Assembly: GCA_937892215.1 (NCBI GenBank)
Contig: CALAVE010000027.1
Location: 3,020 to 67,019, forward strand
From: an uncultured Porphyromonadaceae bacterium
GTDB taxonomy: Bacteria > Bacteroidota > Bacteroidia > Bacteroidales > Muribaculaceae
Length of the DNA stretch: 64,000 bases
Direction: 5' to 3'
How positions within the stretch are numbered: position 1 is the stretch's first letter; the number at the start of each line of letters is the position of its first letter. The notes beneath the pieces are model-generated. The model did not search any database, was not told the DNA's origin, and was given only the letters and a program-made list of their open reading frames with translations. A program made the translations under genes and the position numbers. Of the stretch, positions 24,957 to 33,422 are shown piece after piece.

Positions 24957-25376
24957 TTAATGTTTACTTTGTAAATAATCGTTCAGAATAATGGTGGCCG
25001 CAATGCTATCGACCTTAGACTTATCGCGCCGGTCGCTTTTTTTCATTCCGCCATCGAGCATAGCCTTATGTGCAAGGGTGGAAGTGAACCGCTCGTCGAA
25101 CAAGATTACCGGCATTTCCGGAAAGCACTTGCGCAGACGGGCCAGAAAAGGCTCAATGTAGCGCATGGACTCGCTTGGTTCACCATTCATCTGGCGCGGC
25201 AGTCCCACCACTATAGCATCCACCTGTTCACGGGCAAAGTAGTCGGAGAGGAACTGCTCCACAGCGTGAGTTGGCACAGTGCCCAGCGCGTTGGCGACAA
25301 TCTGCAGCGAGTCGGTCGCCGCTATCCCTGTGCGCTTGCGTCCATAGTCTATGCCAACTAATCGTCCCACGACCAA
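24957..25376 (-). CDS. ruvX: RuvX/YqgF putative pre-16S rRNA nuclease / Holliday junction resolvase-like protein
   Basis: An RNase H-fold protein of 139 residues. The family motifs are visible: GIDYGRKRTGIAATD with the first catalytic Asp, VVGLPRQMNGEPS, FDERFTST with the Glu, and DSIAATIIL with the last Asp. YqgF proteins mature the 16S rRNA 5' end; the Holliday junction function is an older inference. It lies 9 bp from both rho and def, and that tight spacing suggests one transcript. Confidence 0.92.
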   Translation of the reverse strand: MVVGRLVGIDYGRKRTGIAATDSLQIVANALGTVPTHAVEQFLSDYFAREQVDAIVVGLPRQMNGEPSESMRYIEPFLARLRKCFPEMPVILFDERFTSTLAHKAMLDGGMKKSDRRDKSKVDSIAATIILNDYLQSKH

Positions 25377-25385
25377 ACACGCATT

Positions 25386-27392
25386 TTAGCTGTTCATCAG
25401 CAGAAGCAGCAACTCGTCGTTATTACGAGTGCGTTCCATCTGCTCCTTGATAAATTCCATTGCCTCGACAGGAGTGTATTCACTGATGTGATTACGCAAT
25501 ACCCACATTCGTTTCAGAATCTCCTCGCGCAGTAGCAAGTCGTCGCGGCGAGTGCTGGAAGCGATGATATCAACTGCCGGGAATATTCGCTTGTTGCTAA
25601 GGCGACGGTCGAGCTGCAATTCCATGTTACCGGTTCCCTTGAACTCCTCGAATATCACCTCGTCCATCTTGGAGCCGGTGTCGGTCAGAGCCGTGGCTAT
25701 GATGGTGAGGCTACCGCCGTTTTCTATGTTACGGGCCGCACCAAAGAAACGCTTGGGGCGTTGCAGAGCATTAGCATCCACACCACCGGTGAGGATTTTA
25801 CCCGAAGCCGGAGCGTTAGTGTTATAGGCACGCGCCAGACGAGTGATGGAATCGAGAAGAATCACCACATCATGTCCACATTCCACCATACGTTTAGCCT
25901 TAGCCAGGACCAGTTCGGCAATCTTCACATGGCGGTCGGCCGGTTCGTCGAACGTAGATGCAATCACCTCAGCGTTCACGCTGCGCGCCATATCGGTCAC
26001 CTCTTCGGGTCGCTCATCAATCAGCAATATTATCATGTAAGCCTCAGGATGGTTTTCCGAGATTGCGTTGGCGATGTCTTTAAGAAGGACGGTCTTACCG
26101 GTCTTAGGCTGAGCCACGATAAGTCCACGCTGGCCTTTCCCGATGGGAGCGAACATATCCACCACGCGTGTGGAGATATTGGGATTAGTGTGGCTAACGA
26201 GGTCGAACTTTTCATCGGGGAAGAGCGGTACCAGGTGCTCAAAAGGCACACGGTCGCGGATAAACTCAGGCGAGCGGCCGTTAACCGACTTCACCGAGCA
26301 CATGGGGAAATACTTCTCGCCTTCCTTGGGTGGGCGGATGGAGCATTCCACCACGTCGCCGGTTTTCAGACCATAGCTCTTGATTTGAGCCTGCGACACA
26401 TAGATGTCGTCGGGCGAAGTGAGATAGTTATAGTCCGAAGAACGCAAGAAACCGTAACCGTCGGGCATAACCTCAAGGAGACCTTCTCCGTCGAGAATTC
26501 CCTCAAAATTATACGGGCTATCGGCATAGGGATTATCCTCGCCCGGTTGCGGCTGTCCGTTCTGCTGATTGTTCTTGTTTTTCTTATTTTTCTTGTTCTT
26601 CTTGTTAGGATTTTCCTTGACAATAGTAGGTTCCTGAATCAGGATAGGAGCCTTAGCCGCTTCCTCGGCCGCGCGGCGACGGTTTTCCTCGGCAATGCGA
26701 GCGGCCTCTTCACGCTCTTCTTGCGTACGCGGCTTGAAAGTGGGCATTCCGCCGCTGAAGAAAGAGTCGAGCGATGCAGTGCGCTTGGGCTGTGGCTCTT
26801 CTTTCTGGACGAGTACCGGCTGAGTTTCGGCAGGCTCAGAGTTTTCGGGAGCCGAAACTTCATCCTTCTCTAAATTAACGCGCTCTGCCGCAGTGATTCT
26901 GTGACGCTCGCGAACCCTCTTTACGGGTGCCGGCGGAGCAGGCTCGTCCTCGTGCTTGGCGGCTTCAGCCTCCACAGGCCGGTCTGCGGCTGAATCAGGT
27001 TCCTGCGGCACGGACTCCGCAGGGGTTTCCTCCACGATATCTGGAGCCGAAGCGGCCAGCTTGGTCGGCTTTCTGCCACGTTTTTTGGGTTGTTTGGGCT
27101 GTTCTTCGGGAAGGGTTTGCTCCTTTTCAGCGTTTTTTTCTTCAGGTTTCTCTTCTTTCTTGGGTTTTTCCTTAGCCTGTTCGGCCTTCGCAGCCTGGGT
27201 CTCCTCCTTTCGAGGACGTCCGCGACGCCGTTTTTCGGGGGCGTTCTGCGACTCCACTATAGCTTGCTGGTCTAGGATGCCGAACACAAGGTCGGTTTGC
27301 GACATCGACTCAGCTTTCTTTATACCCATTTCTTTAGCGATATTTTTAAGTTCAGCCTCGCTTTTGGCATTCAGTTCATTGATATTGTACAT
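25386..27392 (-). CDS. rho: transcription termination factor Rho with large disordered insertion
   Basis: A hexameric RNA helicase that ends transcription. The N-terminal Rho_N helices (residues 1-45, LNAKSEAELKNIAKEMGI) are followed by a charged, Pro/Glu/Lys/Ala-rich stretch of about 240 residues (about 50-290). Then come the RNA-binding cold-shock domain (EGLLEVMPDGYGFLRSSDYN) and the ATPase with Walker A PKTGKT (about 430) and Walker B VILLDSITRLARAYN. At 668 residues it is far longer than E. coli Rho (419). The insertion is typical of Bacteroides, where it is reported to drive condensate formation. A promoter lies at 27599-27628, giving a leader of about 200 nt. Confidence 0.95.
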   Translation of the reverse strand: MYNINELNAKSEAELKNIAKEMGIKKAESMSQTDLVFGILDQQAIVESQNAPEKRRRGRPRKEETQAAKAEQAKEKPKKEEKPEEKNAEKEQTLPEEQPKQPKKRGRKPTKLAASAPDIVEETPAESVPQEPDSAADRPVEAEAAKHEDEPAPPAPVKRVRERHRITAAERVNLEKDEVSAPENSEPAETQPVLVQKEEPQPKRTASLDSFFSGGMPTFKPRTQEEREEAARIAEENRRRAAEEAAKAPILIQEPTIVKENPNKKNKKNKKNKNNQQNGQPQPGEDNPYADSPYNFEGILDGEGLLEVMPDGYGFLRSSDYNYLTSPDDIYVSQAQIKSYGLKTGDVVECSIRPPKEGEKYFPMCSVKSVNGRSPEFIRDRVPFEHLVPLFPDEKFDLVSHTNPNISTRVVDMFAPIGKGQRGLIVAQPKTGKTVLLKDIANAISENHPEAYMIILLIDERPEEVTDMARSVNAEVIASTFDEPADRHVKIAELVLAKAKRMVECGHDVVILLDSITRLARAYNTNAPASGKILTGGVDANALQRPKRFFGAARNIENGGSLTIIATALTDTGSKMDEVIFEEFKGTGNMELQLDRRLSNKRIFPAVDIIASSTRRDDLLLREEILKRMWVLRNHISEYTPVEAMEFIKEQMERTRNNDELLLLLMNS

Positions 27393-27598
27393 AATAAATC
27401 AATTATTCGTTGTTATCCGCAAATGTCGCACTATCCGGCACAAACTCGGCCGACGGGACATGCTCACGCTTGTCACATCATTGCGCACAATTATTTGGAT
27501 ATAATCAGCACTAATTTTTCTTTTTGTAAAGTGTATGTAAAAAGGAATCTTGAGCTCGTAAGCTCGGATTTTTATTGACTTTTTTCGCTTACGCATTG

Positions 27599-27628
27599 CA
27601 AAGGTAGCACTTTTTATTTTAAAACAAA
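27599..27628 (-). promoter_or_regulatory. Promoter for the rho-ruvX-def operon
   Basis: On the minus strand TACCTTTG (27599-27606) with TTTG at 27625-27628 (18 bp). It gives a leader of about 200 nt before the rho ATG. The leader holds a small GAGCT-CGTA-AGCTC hairpin at 27552-27565. The rest of the 351-bp gap holds no gene; it must also contain the plus-strand promoter of 27744, for which only a weak TAAATTCG is seen at 27714-27721. Confidence 0.6.
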
Positions 27629-27743
27629 CCTTTTTTGCTCATTTTTCTTGCGTAAAGCGTGAATTTTGCCCTATATTTTCATGCTTAATGTTCCTCACAT
27701 CCCAGTTTTTTCTTAAATTCGCAGTCTAAAAACAGAAATCCAG

Positions 27744-28481
27744 ATGATAAAAGAATTCTCAAACACATATTTTCTATCGGCCGCTGAATGCAATCCACAG
27801 GGAGAAATGCCTATGCAATTGCTAATGGAGCGTATAATTGAAATAGCCACGTTACACGCCAATTCATGGGGAGTGGGCTATGCCCGTCTCATCGAAGACA
27901 ACCAAGTGTGGGTTCTATCACGTGTCACGACAGAAATGACACAGTATCCCAAAGTTAACGAAAGTTATACGCTGGTTACATGGATTGAAGACTATAACCG
28001 CTTTTATTCACAGCGTAACATGGAAATTCTGAATCATGAGGGGAAAACCATAGGTTACGCCAGAACGATATGGATGGTGATAAACTTCACCACCCGAGAG
28101 AGCATGGACATATCCAAACTAAGCTACATCAGCGAGAACGTCACCCCTCACCCCTGCCCCATAGCGCCGCAGGGGCGGTTGCGCACGGTTTCTGCTCCTA
28201 CTCGCGTATCGGAGCACAAATTCCTTTACACCGAGTGTGATTTCAACCGCCACGTGAACACCACCCGCTACCTGGAACTACTCATGAATCAGTTCCCACT
28301 TGATTTTCACGACAACAACTTGGTTCATCGCTTGGAGATGGCATTCATCAAGGAAACCACATTCGGAGAGACAGTGAACGTGAACATAGATGAGAGCGAA
28401 CCTCTGGACTGCTTCATATCCATTGACAACGGAAACGTTTCGCACTGCCGTGCCCGAATCACCTTTGCGTCCAGAGGATAA
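27744..28481 (+). CDS. acyl-ACP thioesterase (FatA-like)
   Basis: It releases fatty acids from acyl carrier protein. The protein of 245 residues is a double hot-dog fold. The N-terminal half has the hot-dog helix (MERIIEIATLHANSWGVG) and VLSRVTTEM; the second half has CDFNRHVNTTRYLELLMNQF, with the N and H of the conserved catalytic Asn-His(-Glu/Cys) set. Similar genes are common in gut Bacteroidetes. Downstream, 21 bp away, is the yigZ gene, probably cotranscribed. Confidence 0.88.
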   Translation: MIKEFSNTYFLSAAECNPQGEMPMQLLMERIIEIATLHANSWGVGYARLIEDNQVWVLSRVTTEMTQYPKVNESYTLVTWIEDYNRFYSQRNMEILNHEGKTIGYARTIWMVINFTTRESMDISKLSYISENVTPHPCPIAPQGRLRTVSAPTRVSEHKFLYTECDFNRHVNTTRYLELLMNQFPLDFHDNNLVHRLEMAFIKETTFGETVNVNIDESEPLDCFISIDNGNVSHCRARITFASRG

Positions 28482-28502
28482 ACGTAAAATAACTTCCATA
28501 TC

Positions 28503-29105
28503 ATGGACCTGTTCAAGACCATCAGTGCCCCCTCGCAAGGACTCTACAAGGAGAAAATGAGCAAATTCATATCCTTCGCTATTCCTGTGGCTACGGCCGA
28601 TGAAGCCAAAGCGGAGATAAAGCGCGTAGCCAACGAATACCACGATGCGCGACACTGCTGCTGGGCCTACATGATAGGGACCGAACGCAATGTGTATCTC
28701 TCGAGCGATAACGGAGAGCCGAGCGGCACAGCAGGTAAGCCCATTCTGGGGCAAATAAATTCTTTTGAACTTACTAACATAGTGATAGTGGTGGTGAGAT
28801 ACTTCGGGGGTATAAAACTGGGCACATCCGGGCTTATCGAGGCATACCGCCAAGCGGCGCGCGAAGCCATTGAAGCGGCAGAGATAATAGAGCGCCACGA
28901 GCAGGCATCGTTTTCGTTCACATTCGACTACATGGCCATGAACGACGTGATGAAAATCATTAAAGCCCATGCGGTGCGCATAACCGAGCAAGACTTTAAC
29001 AACACCTGCGCGATGACACTGCAATGCGATGCGGACCTCATGCCTGTGTTGCGTGCCAAACTCGCGCCACATATCGACGCGGCAGACGCGGCTACCGGAG
29101 AATGA
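28503..29105 (+). CDS. YigZ/IMPACT family protein
   Basis: 200 residues with the UPF0029 N-terminal domain. The motif HHCCWAY-like segment (ARHCCWAYMIG), NGEPSGTAGKPIL and VRYFGGIKLGTSGLIEAY are the conserved family blocks. A C-terminal ferredoxin-like DUF1949 domain follows (about 130-195). The molecular role is unsettled; eukaryotic IMPACT regulates translation stress via GCN1, and bacterial YigZ has no confirmed activity. It is 21 bp downstream of the thioesterase. Confidence 0.9.
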   Translation: MDLFKTISAPSQGLYKEKMSKFISFAIPVATADEAKAEIKRVANEYHDARHCCWAYMIGTERNVYLSSDNGEPSGTAGKPILGQINSFELTNIVIVVVRYFGGIKLGTSGLIEAYRQAAREAIEAAEIIERHEQASFSFTFDYMAMNDVMKIIKAHAVRITEQDFNNTCAMTLQCDADLMPVLRAKLAPHIDAADAATGE

Positions 29106-29110
29106 TTTTT

Positions 29111-29141
29111 TTGGCGGTTACCTTTTTTTTAGTTAGTTTTG
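29111..29141 (+). promoter_or_regulatory. Promoter for the first PorT-like gene
   Basis: TAGTTTTG at 29134-29141 and TTG at 29111-29113, 20 bp apart; 40 nt before the ATG at 29181. Confidence 0.65.
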
Positions 29142-29180
29142 CAGAAAAATAATTAATAACAACATAAAAAACATACAGAC

Positions 29181-29789
29181 ATGAAATTCTTAAAACACTT
29201 TTTGGTTATAGCCTTTGTGGCAGCCATAGCAACTGCTCCGGCTTCAGCTCAGGTGCGCTTCGGTGTTAAGGCCGGTATGGCCATTAACAAGTTAGCGTTC
29301 AACACGAGTACGTTCAACAAGGACAACCGACTGGGATTCACCGGCGGTGTGATGACCGAGATAGGCGTTCCCATTGTGGGACTTTGCATCGACGCATCAC
29401 TGCTCTATGCTCACCGCAGCGGTGACATTCAGGATGGTGACATCCAGTTTAAGCGCGACTTCATTGACATTCCCATAAACATCAAGTACAAATTCAGTAT
29501 TTTAGGTTCGGGCAATATTATTGCTCCATTTGTTACTACCGGTCCGGATTTTTCCATCCTGCTGAGTAAAAAGAACGGAGAAGACGGAGGCACGACCTGG
29601 AAAAACAAGAGTTTCAACACAGCATGGAACATAGGATTAGGTCTGGAAATAGTGAAACACCTTCAGATAGCCGCATCCTACAGTTTCGGTCTGAACAACA
29701 CAATAGAGAAGATAACCGGTCTTAAGGACATCAGCGCCATTGACGGTAAGGACCGCTGCTGGACATTAACAGCCGCATATCTATTCTGA
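29181..29789 (+). CDS. outer membrane beta-barrel protein (PorT-like)
   Basis: 202 residues with a signal peptide (KFLKHFLVIAFVAAIATAPASA). The mature protein starts VRFGVKAGMAINKL, the opening strand of the PorT-like/OMP_b-brl_2 group. Eight strands can be drawn, including DIPINIKYKFSI and FNTAWNIGLGLEIVKHLQIA, and the protein ends TLTAAYLF with the terminal Phe. It has its own promoter and terminator. A second, clearly related gene lies 210 bp downstream; both share the order of strands and the ending WT(L/I)TA(A/V)YLF, so they are tandem paralogues. Confidence 0.83.
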   Translation: MKFLKHFLVIAFVAAIATAPASAQVRFGVKAGMAINKLAFNTSTFNKDNRLGFTGGVMTEIGVPIVGLCIDASLLYAHRSGDIQDGDIQFKRDFIDIPINIKYKFSILGSGNIIAPFVTTGPDFSILLSKKNGEDGGTTWKNKSFNTAWNIGLGLEIVKHLQIAASYSFGLNNTIEKITGLKDISAIDGKDRCWTLTAAYLF

Positions 29790-29818
29790 CGCTGAGGATA
29801 GCAAGCATACACATCAAT

Positions 29819-29851
29819 CCCTTCCGGCTCAATTCCCGGAAGGGTTTTTTT
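29819..29851 (+). terminator. Rho-independent terminator after the first PorT-like gene
   Basis: CCCTTCCGG (29819-29827) pairs perfectly with CCGGAAGGG (29836-29844), followed by TTTTTTT. Confidence 0.9.
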
Positions 29852-29961
29852 CGTTTATCATAACACCTTGCAGCCGGGTTTAAGGCCAAACTCCACTACT
29901 GCAAAAGCTGTCATTTTCCAAATTTTCTCCACCTCTGTAGTGGAAATCAAAAAAAACTGAT

Positions 29962-29969
29962 TAACTTTG
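29962..29969 (+). promoter_or_regulatory. -7 box for the second PorT-like gene
   Basis: TAACTTTG, 30 nt before the ATG at 29999. The -33 box is not clear. Confidence 0.55.
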
Positions 29970-29998
29970 CAATCACTAACAAAACACAGTTCAGGAAT

Positions 29999-30628
29999 AT
30001 GGCAAAGAAAACATATCTGCTTATAGCAGCCGCAATAATGCTATTCACATCACTCACAGCCGAGGCGCAGAGGTCGCACTGGGGCGTGGTGATAGGTGGC
30101 AACTACAACGAGATTCACTTCAAGCAGCAGGACATTTTTAATGTTGACAGAGGTTTCGGCGGCACAGCCGGACTTATGGGAGAACTCATGGTACCCGGTG
30201 TGGGTTTCGGATTTGAAGCGCAGTTACTCTACACGCTTCGTTCCGGCACATTCCACATGGAAGACAGAAGGGCATGGAGTTCGCTCGGTCTGGGGAAAGA
30301 GCGAGTGATGCTTCACTACATCGACGTACCCATAAGCCTGAAATTCAAATATCGTAATATGAACGGGTTTGAGAACACGCTGGCTCCGCTTATCTACGCC
30401 GGTCCCGTGTTCTCATTCCTCGTTGGGCACAGCAAGGTTGGCGACCAACTGAGATATGACCACCTTAACATAGGTCTTCGCATAGGAGTGGGTGTGGAAC
30501 TGTTTTCACGCGTTCAGATAAGCGGCAACTACACATTCAGCGTGGGTGAAGCGCTGCGCACAAAACTGCTTGAAGAGCACTCGGCCAAAAACCGTTGCTG
30601 GACCATTACGGCAGTCTATCTCTTCTGA
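29999..30628 (+). CDS. outer membrane beta-barrel protein (PorT-like), paralogue of the upstream gene
   Basis: 209 residues. The signal peptide (AKKTYLLIAAAIMLFTSLTAEA) is followed by RSHWGVVIGGNYNEIHF, then strands parallel to the upstream paralogue: HYIDVPISLKFKY, TLAPLIYAGPVFSFLV and HLNIGLRIGVGVELFSRVQI. It ends CWTITAVYLF. The role of this small barrel is unknown. The two copies may be differently regulated, since each has a separate promoter and terminator. Confidence 0.83.
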   Translation: MAKKTYLLIAAAIMLFTSLTAEAQRSHWGVVIGGNYNEIHFKQQDIFNVDRGFGGTAGLMGELMVPGVGFGFEAQLLYTLRSGTFHMEDRRAWSSLGLGKERVMLHYIDVPISLKFKYRNMNGFENTLAPLIYAGPVFSFLVGHSKVGDQLRYDHLNIGLRIGVGVELFSRVQISGNYTFSVGEALRTKLLEEHSAKNRCWTITAVYLF

Positions 30629-30655
30629 CACGCTACAGAGCACACAAGTATTATA

Positions 30656-30694
30656 ATGCGGACCGGCCTCAACGACCAGTCCGCATCTTTTTTG
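30656..30694 (+). terminator. Rho-independent terminator after the second PorT-like gene
   Basis: ATGCGGAC (30656-30663) pairs with GTCCGCAT (30679-30686), followed by CTTTTTT. Confidence 0.85.
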
Positions 30695-30730
30695 TCAGTA
30701 AATAATAGGTTAGGCAATGGTATCGGGCAC

Positions 30731-31282
30731 TTAAGCCAAGAGCATACCTTGCGCAACTTCCGCAGCGGTTTCCTCGCCAACCAGAGCCGTGACAATGGCC
30801 AGAGCAAAAGAGGCCGCGCTAGCCGGTCCTTGACCGGTTATGATATTACCGTCGGTTACGGCATGCTCGCGAACCAGCGTTGCGCCTTCCATACCGGCTT
30901 CCATCCCGGGATAACACACCGCACGCTTGCCTTGCAACAGGCCCAACGGTCCCAGGACTATGCTGGGCGAAGCGCAGATAGCAGCCACTCCACGTCCCTG
31001 AGCCGCCTGAGACTTAAGCAACCGGCAAAGTGGTTCACAGGCTGCCAGATTAGAAGCGCCGGGCATTCCGCCTGGCAGCACCAGCCAGTCGGCGTCGGAA
31101 CAATCATAATCACTAAACAAGGCATCGGCAGTGACAATAACATCGTGCGCACCCACAACTTCGGGCGTATCCATTACCGATACAGTAACAGCCGTGATTC
31201 CGGCACGACGCAAAACATCGACCGCAGTCAACGCCTCAATCTCTTCAAAGCCATCGGCTAAAAACACATATACTCTTCCCAT
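30731..31282 (-). CDS. DJ-1/PfpI family protein (DJ-1 subgroup)
   Basis: 183 residues with a flavodoxin-like alpha/beta fold. It opens RVYVFLADGFEEIEALTAVDVLRRAG, which includes the conserved Glu, and has the nucleophile elbow GVAAICASP with the reactive Cys. LVREHAVTDGNIITGQGPASA follows, as in human DJ-1 and YajL. Proposed activities are chaperone, glyoxalase or deglycase functions against dicarbonyl damage; these remain debated. It follows nth by 67 bp on the same strand. Confidence 0.9.
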   Translation of the reverse strand: MGRVYVFLADGFEEIEALTAVDVLRRAGITAVTVSVMDTPEVVGAHDVIVTADALFSDYDCSDADWLVLPGGMPGASNLAACEPLCRLLKSQAAQGRGVAAICASPSIVLGPLGLLQGKRAVCYPGMEAGMEGATLVREHAVTDGNIITGQGPASAASFALAIVTALVGEETAAEVAQGMLLA

Positions 31283-31349
31283 AATATACTAATATTTAAT
31301 TATTTGAAACCAATAAAAGCCATATTTTGCGGTGAACACCTTGCAGGGG

Positions 31350-31982
31350 TCATAACTTGCCATAACTCTTACACCAGCGGCTAATGCCACAGTTAAGGCA
31401 ATCGGGGCGTTGGGCCTTGCATACATACCGGCCGTGAAGCAGAATCCAGTGATGCGCATCCGCCCGCTTTTCGGCTGGGATATTCTTGGTGAGAGCCATC
31501 TCCACATCGAGGGGAGTCTTACCACTTGCAAGCCCAATGCGATTGCTCACCCTAAAGACATGCGTATCGACAGCGATAGCACTCTTTCCAAAGGCTACGG
31601 CAAGCATGACGTTGGCCGTTTTGCGCCCCACCCCAGGCAAACGAGTGAGTTCATCCATTGTCTGAGGCACCTTGCCCCCAAATTCATCCACCAGCATCGC
31701 CGAGAGTTGACACAGATGGCGGGCCTTGCTATTCGGATATGACACACTGCCCACATAACGCAACAGGTCGTCCTCAGTGGCCTTAGCCATTGCTTCAGGA
31801 GTGGGATAAGCCTCAAAGAGCGCGGGAGTGACCATGTTCACCCGTTTGTCGGTACACTGAGCAGAGAGAACCACGGCCACGAGCAACTGGAATTCACTGG
31901 AATAAGTCAGTTCGGTAGTCACCTGCGGCATAGCAGCCTCAAAGTAGCCCAGTACGGCCTCGTATCGCTCCTTGACGGTCAT
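31350..31982 (-). CDS. nth: endonuclease III
   Basis: A DNA glycosylase/AP lyase for oxidised pyrimidines in base excision repair. The helix-hairpin-helix LPGVGRKTANVM carries the catalytic Lys, and VDTHVFR the catalytic Asp. The C-terminal 4Fe-4S ligands follow the family spacing Cx6Cx2Cx5C (CKAQRPDCLNCGISRWC). The 210-residue length is standard. It lies 23 bp downstream of pheS, so cotranscription is likely. Confidence 0.95.
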   Translation of the reverse strand: MTVKERYEAVLGYFEAAMPQVTTELTYSSEFQLLVAVVLSAQCTDKRVNMVTPALFEAYPTPEAMAKATEDDLLRYVGSVSYPNSKARHLCQLSAMLVDEFGGKVPQTMDELTRLPGVGRKTANVMLAVAFGKSAIAVDTHVFRVSNRIGLASGKTPLDVEMALTKNIPAEKRADAHHWILLHGRYVCKAQRPDCLNCGISRWCKSYGKL

Positions 31983-32005
31983 TGCTTCGCCCTTTTATAG
32001 GCAGG

Positions 32006-33043
32006 TCAGAGACTTGCCTTGAATTCATCCAGGAAACGGACATCGTTTTCAGAGAACATGCGAAGGTCCTTCACCATATATTTCAGGTTGGTGATGCGTT
32101 CCACTCCCAGCCCGAAAGCATATCCGCTATAGACCTTGCTATCTATACCGCAGGCCTCAAGAACATTGGGGTCAACCATGCCGCAGCCCAGAATCTCGAC
32201 CCATCCGGTATTCTTACAGAAACTGCAACCCTTGCCGCCGCAGAGCATACACGAAACGTCCATTTCGGCACTTGGCTCGGTAAAGGGGAAGTAAGACGGG
32301 CGCAAACGAATCTTAGTGTCGGGCCCGAAGAGTTCTTTAGCGAAATAGAGCAGCACCTGCTTGAGATCGGCAAACGACACATTCTTGTCGATGTACAAGC
32401 CTTCGATCTGGTGGAAGAAGCAGTGTGCACGTGCGGTGATAGCCTCGTTGCGATAAACACGTCCCGGACAAATGATGCGGATGGGCGGCTGCGTGCGTTC
32501 CATGACACGAGTCTGCACAGAACTGGTGTGGCTACGCAGCACTATGTTGCGAGTCACGTCGTTAGGGTCAGTGCTGACAAAGAAAGTGTCTTGCATATCG
32601 CGAGCCGGATGGTCGGCGGCGAAGTTAAGCATGGTGAACACGTGCCGGTCGTCTTCCACCTCCGGCCCATCGGCGATGGTGAAGCCTTGACGTGCAAAAA
32701 TGTCGATTATCTCCTTGCGTACCAGCGACAGCGGATGACGTGTACCAATCTCACCCGGTGAAGCCGGCCTGGTTATATCGATTTTATTTGCGGTCTTCTC
32801 GCAGGCCTTGAAATTCTCCTTCAGAGCCGCCAGTTTCTCCGTAGCCAACGACTTGAGCTCATTCAGTTTCTGCCCCACCTCGCGTTTCTGGTCGGCAGGC
32901 ACATCGCGGAACTCACCAAACAGAGCCGAAATCAGGCCCTTCTTGCTAAGATACTTTATTCTAAGCGCCTCCAGCGCCTCCTCGTTATTCGCTTTCAACT
33001 CAGCCACCTGAGCTTTCAGTTCCTCAATCTTGTCAAGTAACAT
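32006..33043 (-). CDS. pheS: phenylalanyl-tRNA synthetase alpha subunit
   Basis: The catalytic alpha chain of the alpha2beta2 PheRS. The N-terminal coiled coil (LLDKIEELKAQVAELKANNE) is followed by the class II core: HPLSLV, the motif 2 region HQIEGLYIDKNVSFADLK, RPSYFPFTEPSAEMDVSC, and motif 3 GYAFGLGVERI. A CMLCGGKGCSFC cluster before WVEILGCG is seen in many bacterial PheS. The frame is open to 33154, but the promoter at 33125-33155 lies in that extension, so I start at the ATG at 33043, where the coiled coil begins (345 residues). pheT is not adjacent, as in other Bacteroidetes. Confidence 0.94.
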   Translation of the reverse strand: MLLDKIEELKAQVAELKANNEEALEALRIKYLSKKGLISALFGEFRDVPADQKREVGQKLNELKSLATEKLAALKENFKACEKTANKIDITRPASPGEIGTRHPLSLVRKEIIDIFARQGFTIADGPEVEDDRHVFTMLNFAADHPARDMQDTFFVSTDPNDVTRNIVLRSHTSSVQTRVMERTQPPIRIICPGRVYRNEAITARAHCFFHQIEGLYIDKNVSFADLKQVLLYFAKELFGPDTKIRLRPSYFPFTEPSAEMDVSCMLCGGKGCSFCKNTGWVEILGCGMVDPNVLEACGIDSKVYSGYAFGLGVERITNLKYMVKDLRMFSENDVRFLDEFKASL

Positions 33044-33124
33044 AATAGACTTTTTATAAGCTGTTTCTGAATCATTGCTCGGTGCAAGTATCAGAGATAA
33101 AACACCGACTTCACTTTTAACCCA

Positions 33125-33155
33125 CAAAATTAGCGATATTTTTCCATTCCACAAA
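33125..33155 (-). promoter_or_regulatory. Promoter for pheS
   Basis: On the minus strand TAATTTTG (33125-33132) and TTTG (33152-33155), 19 bp apart. Transcription would start near 33119, a leader of about 75 nt. Confidence 0.7.
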
Positions 33156-33229
33156 ATTCACAGAAGAATTGCCACAGCCGAAAATACAGGAATACGCATA
33201 GCGTTGGCCTTGGCACAGCTATTTCGCGC

Positions 33230-33422
33230 TTTAACCCGAATCGGTCATTAGGCCGACAGAAGGCGGTTTTAGAATGTCTATTTATGCCATAACAGTTTTC
33301 TTTCGGCATCTTGCTTCAGAAATTGTCTCACCATAGCCCGCTATGCCTTCGACAATCTCTTCGCAACCTTCTCAAAATAAAATCTGCTCTTGCATAAATC
33401 CTACTGACCGAATCGGGTTAAA
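33230..33422. repeat. MITE-like element with 23-bp terminal inverted repeats
   Basis: The ends TTTAACCCGAATCGGTCATT (from 33230) and its inverted counterpart (33400-33422) match at 21 of 23 positions. The 193-bp span has no gene. The right end supplies the final codons (LTRFGQ) and stop of the neighbouring glycosyltransferase. A diverged copy of one end occurs at 9603-9628. The gap 33044-33400 otherwise holds only the pheS leader and promoter. Confidence 0.5.

Noticed and set aside
32006..33154. Longer pheS start at 33154
   Set aside because: The added 37 residues overlap the promoter and do not look like the PheS N-terminus.
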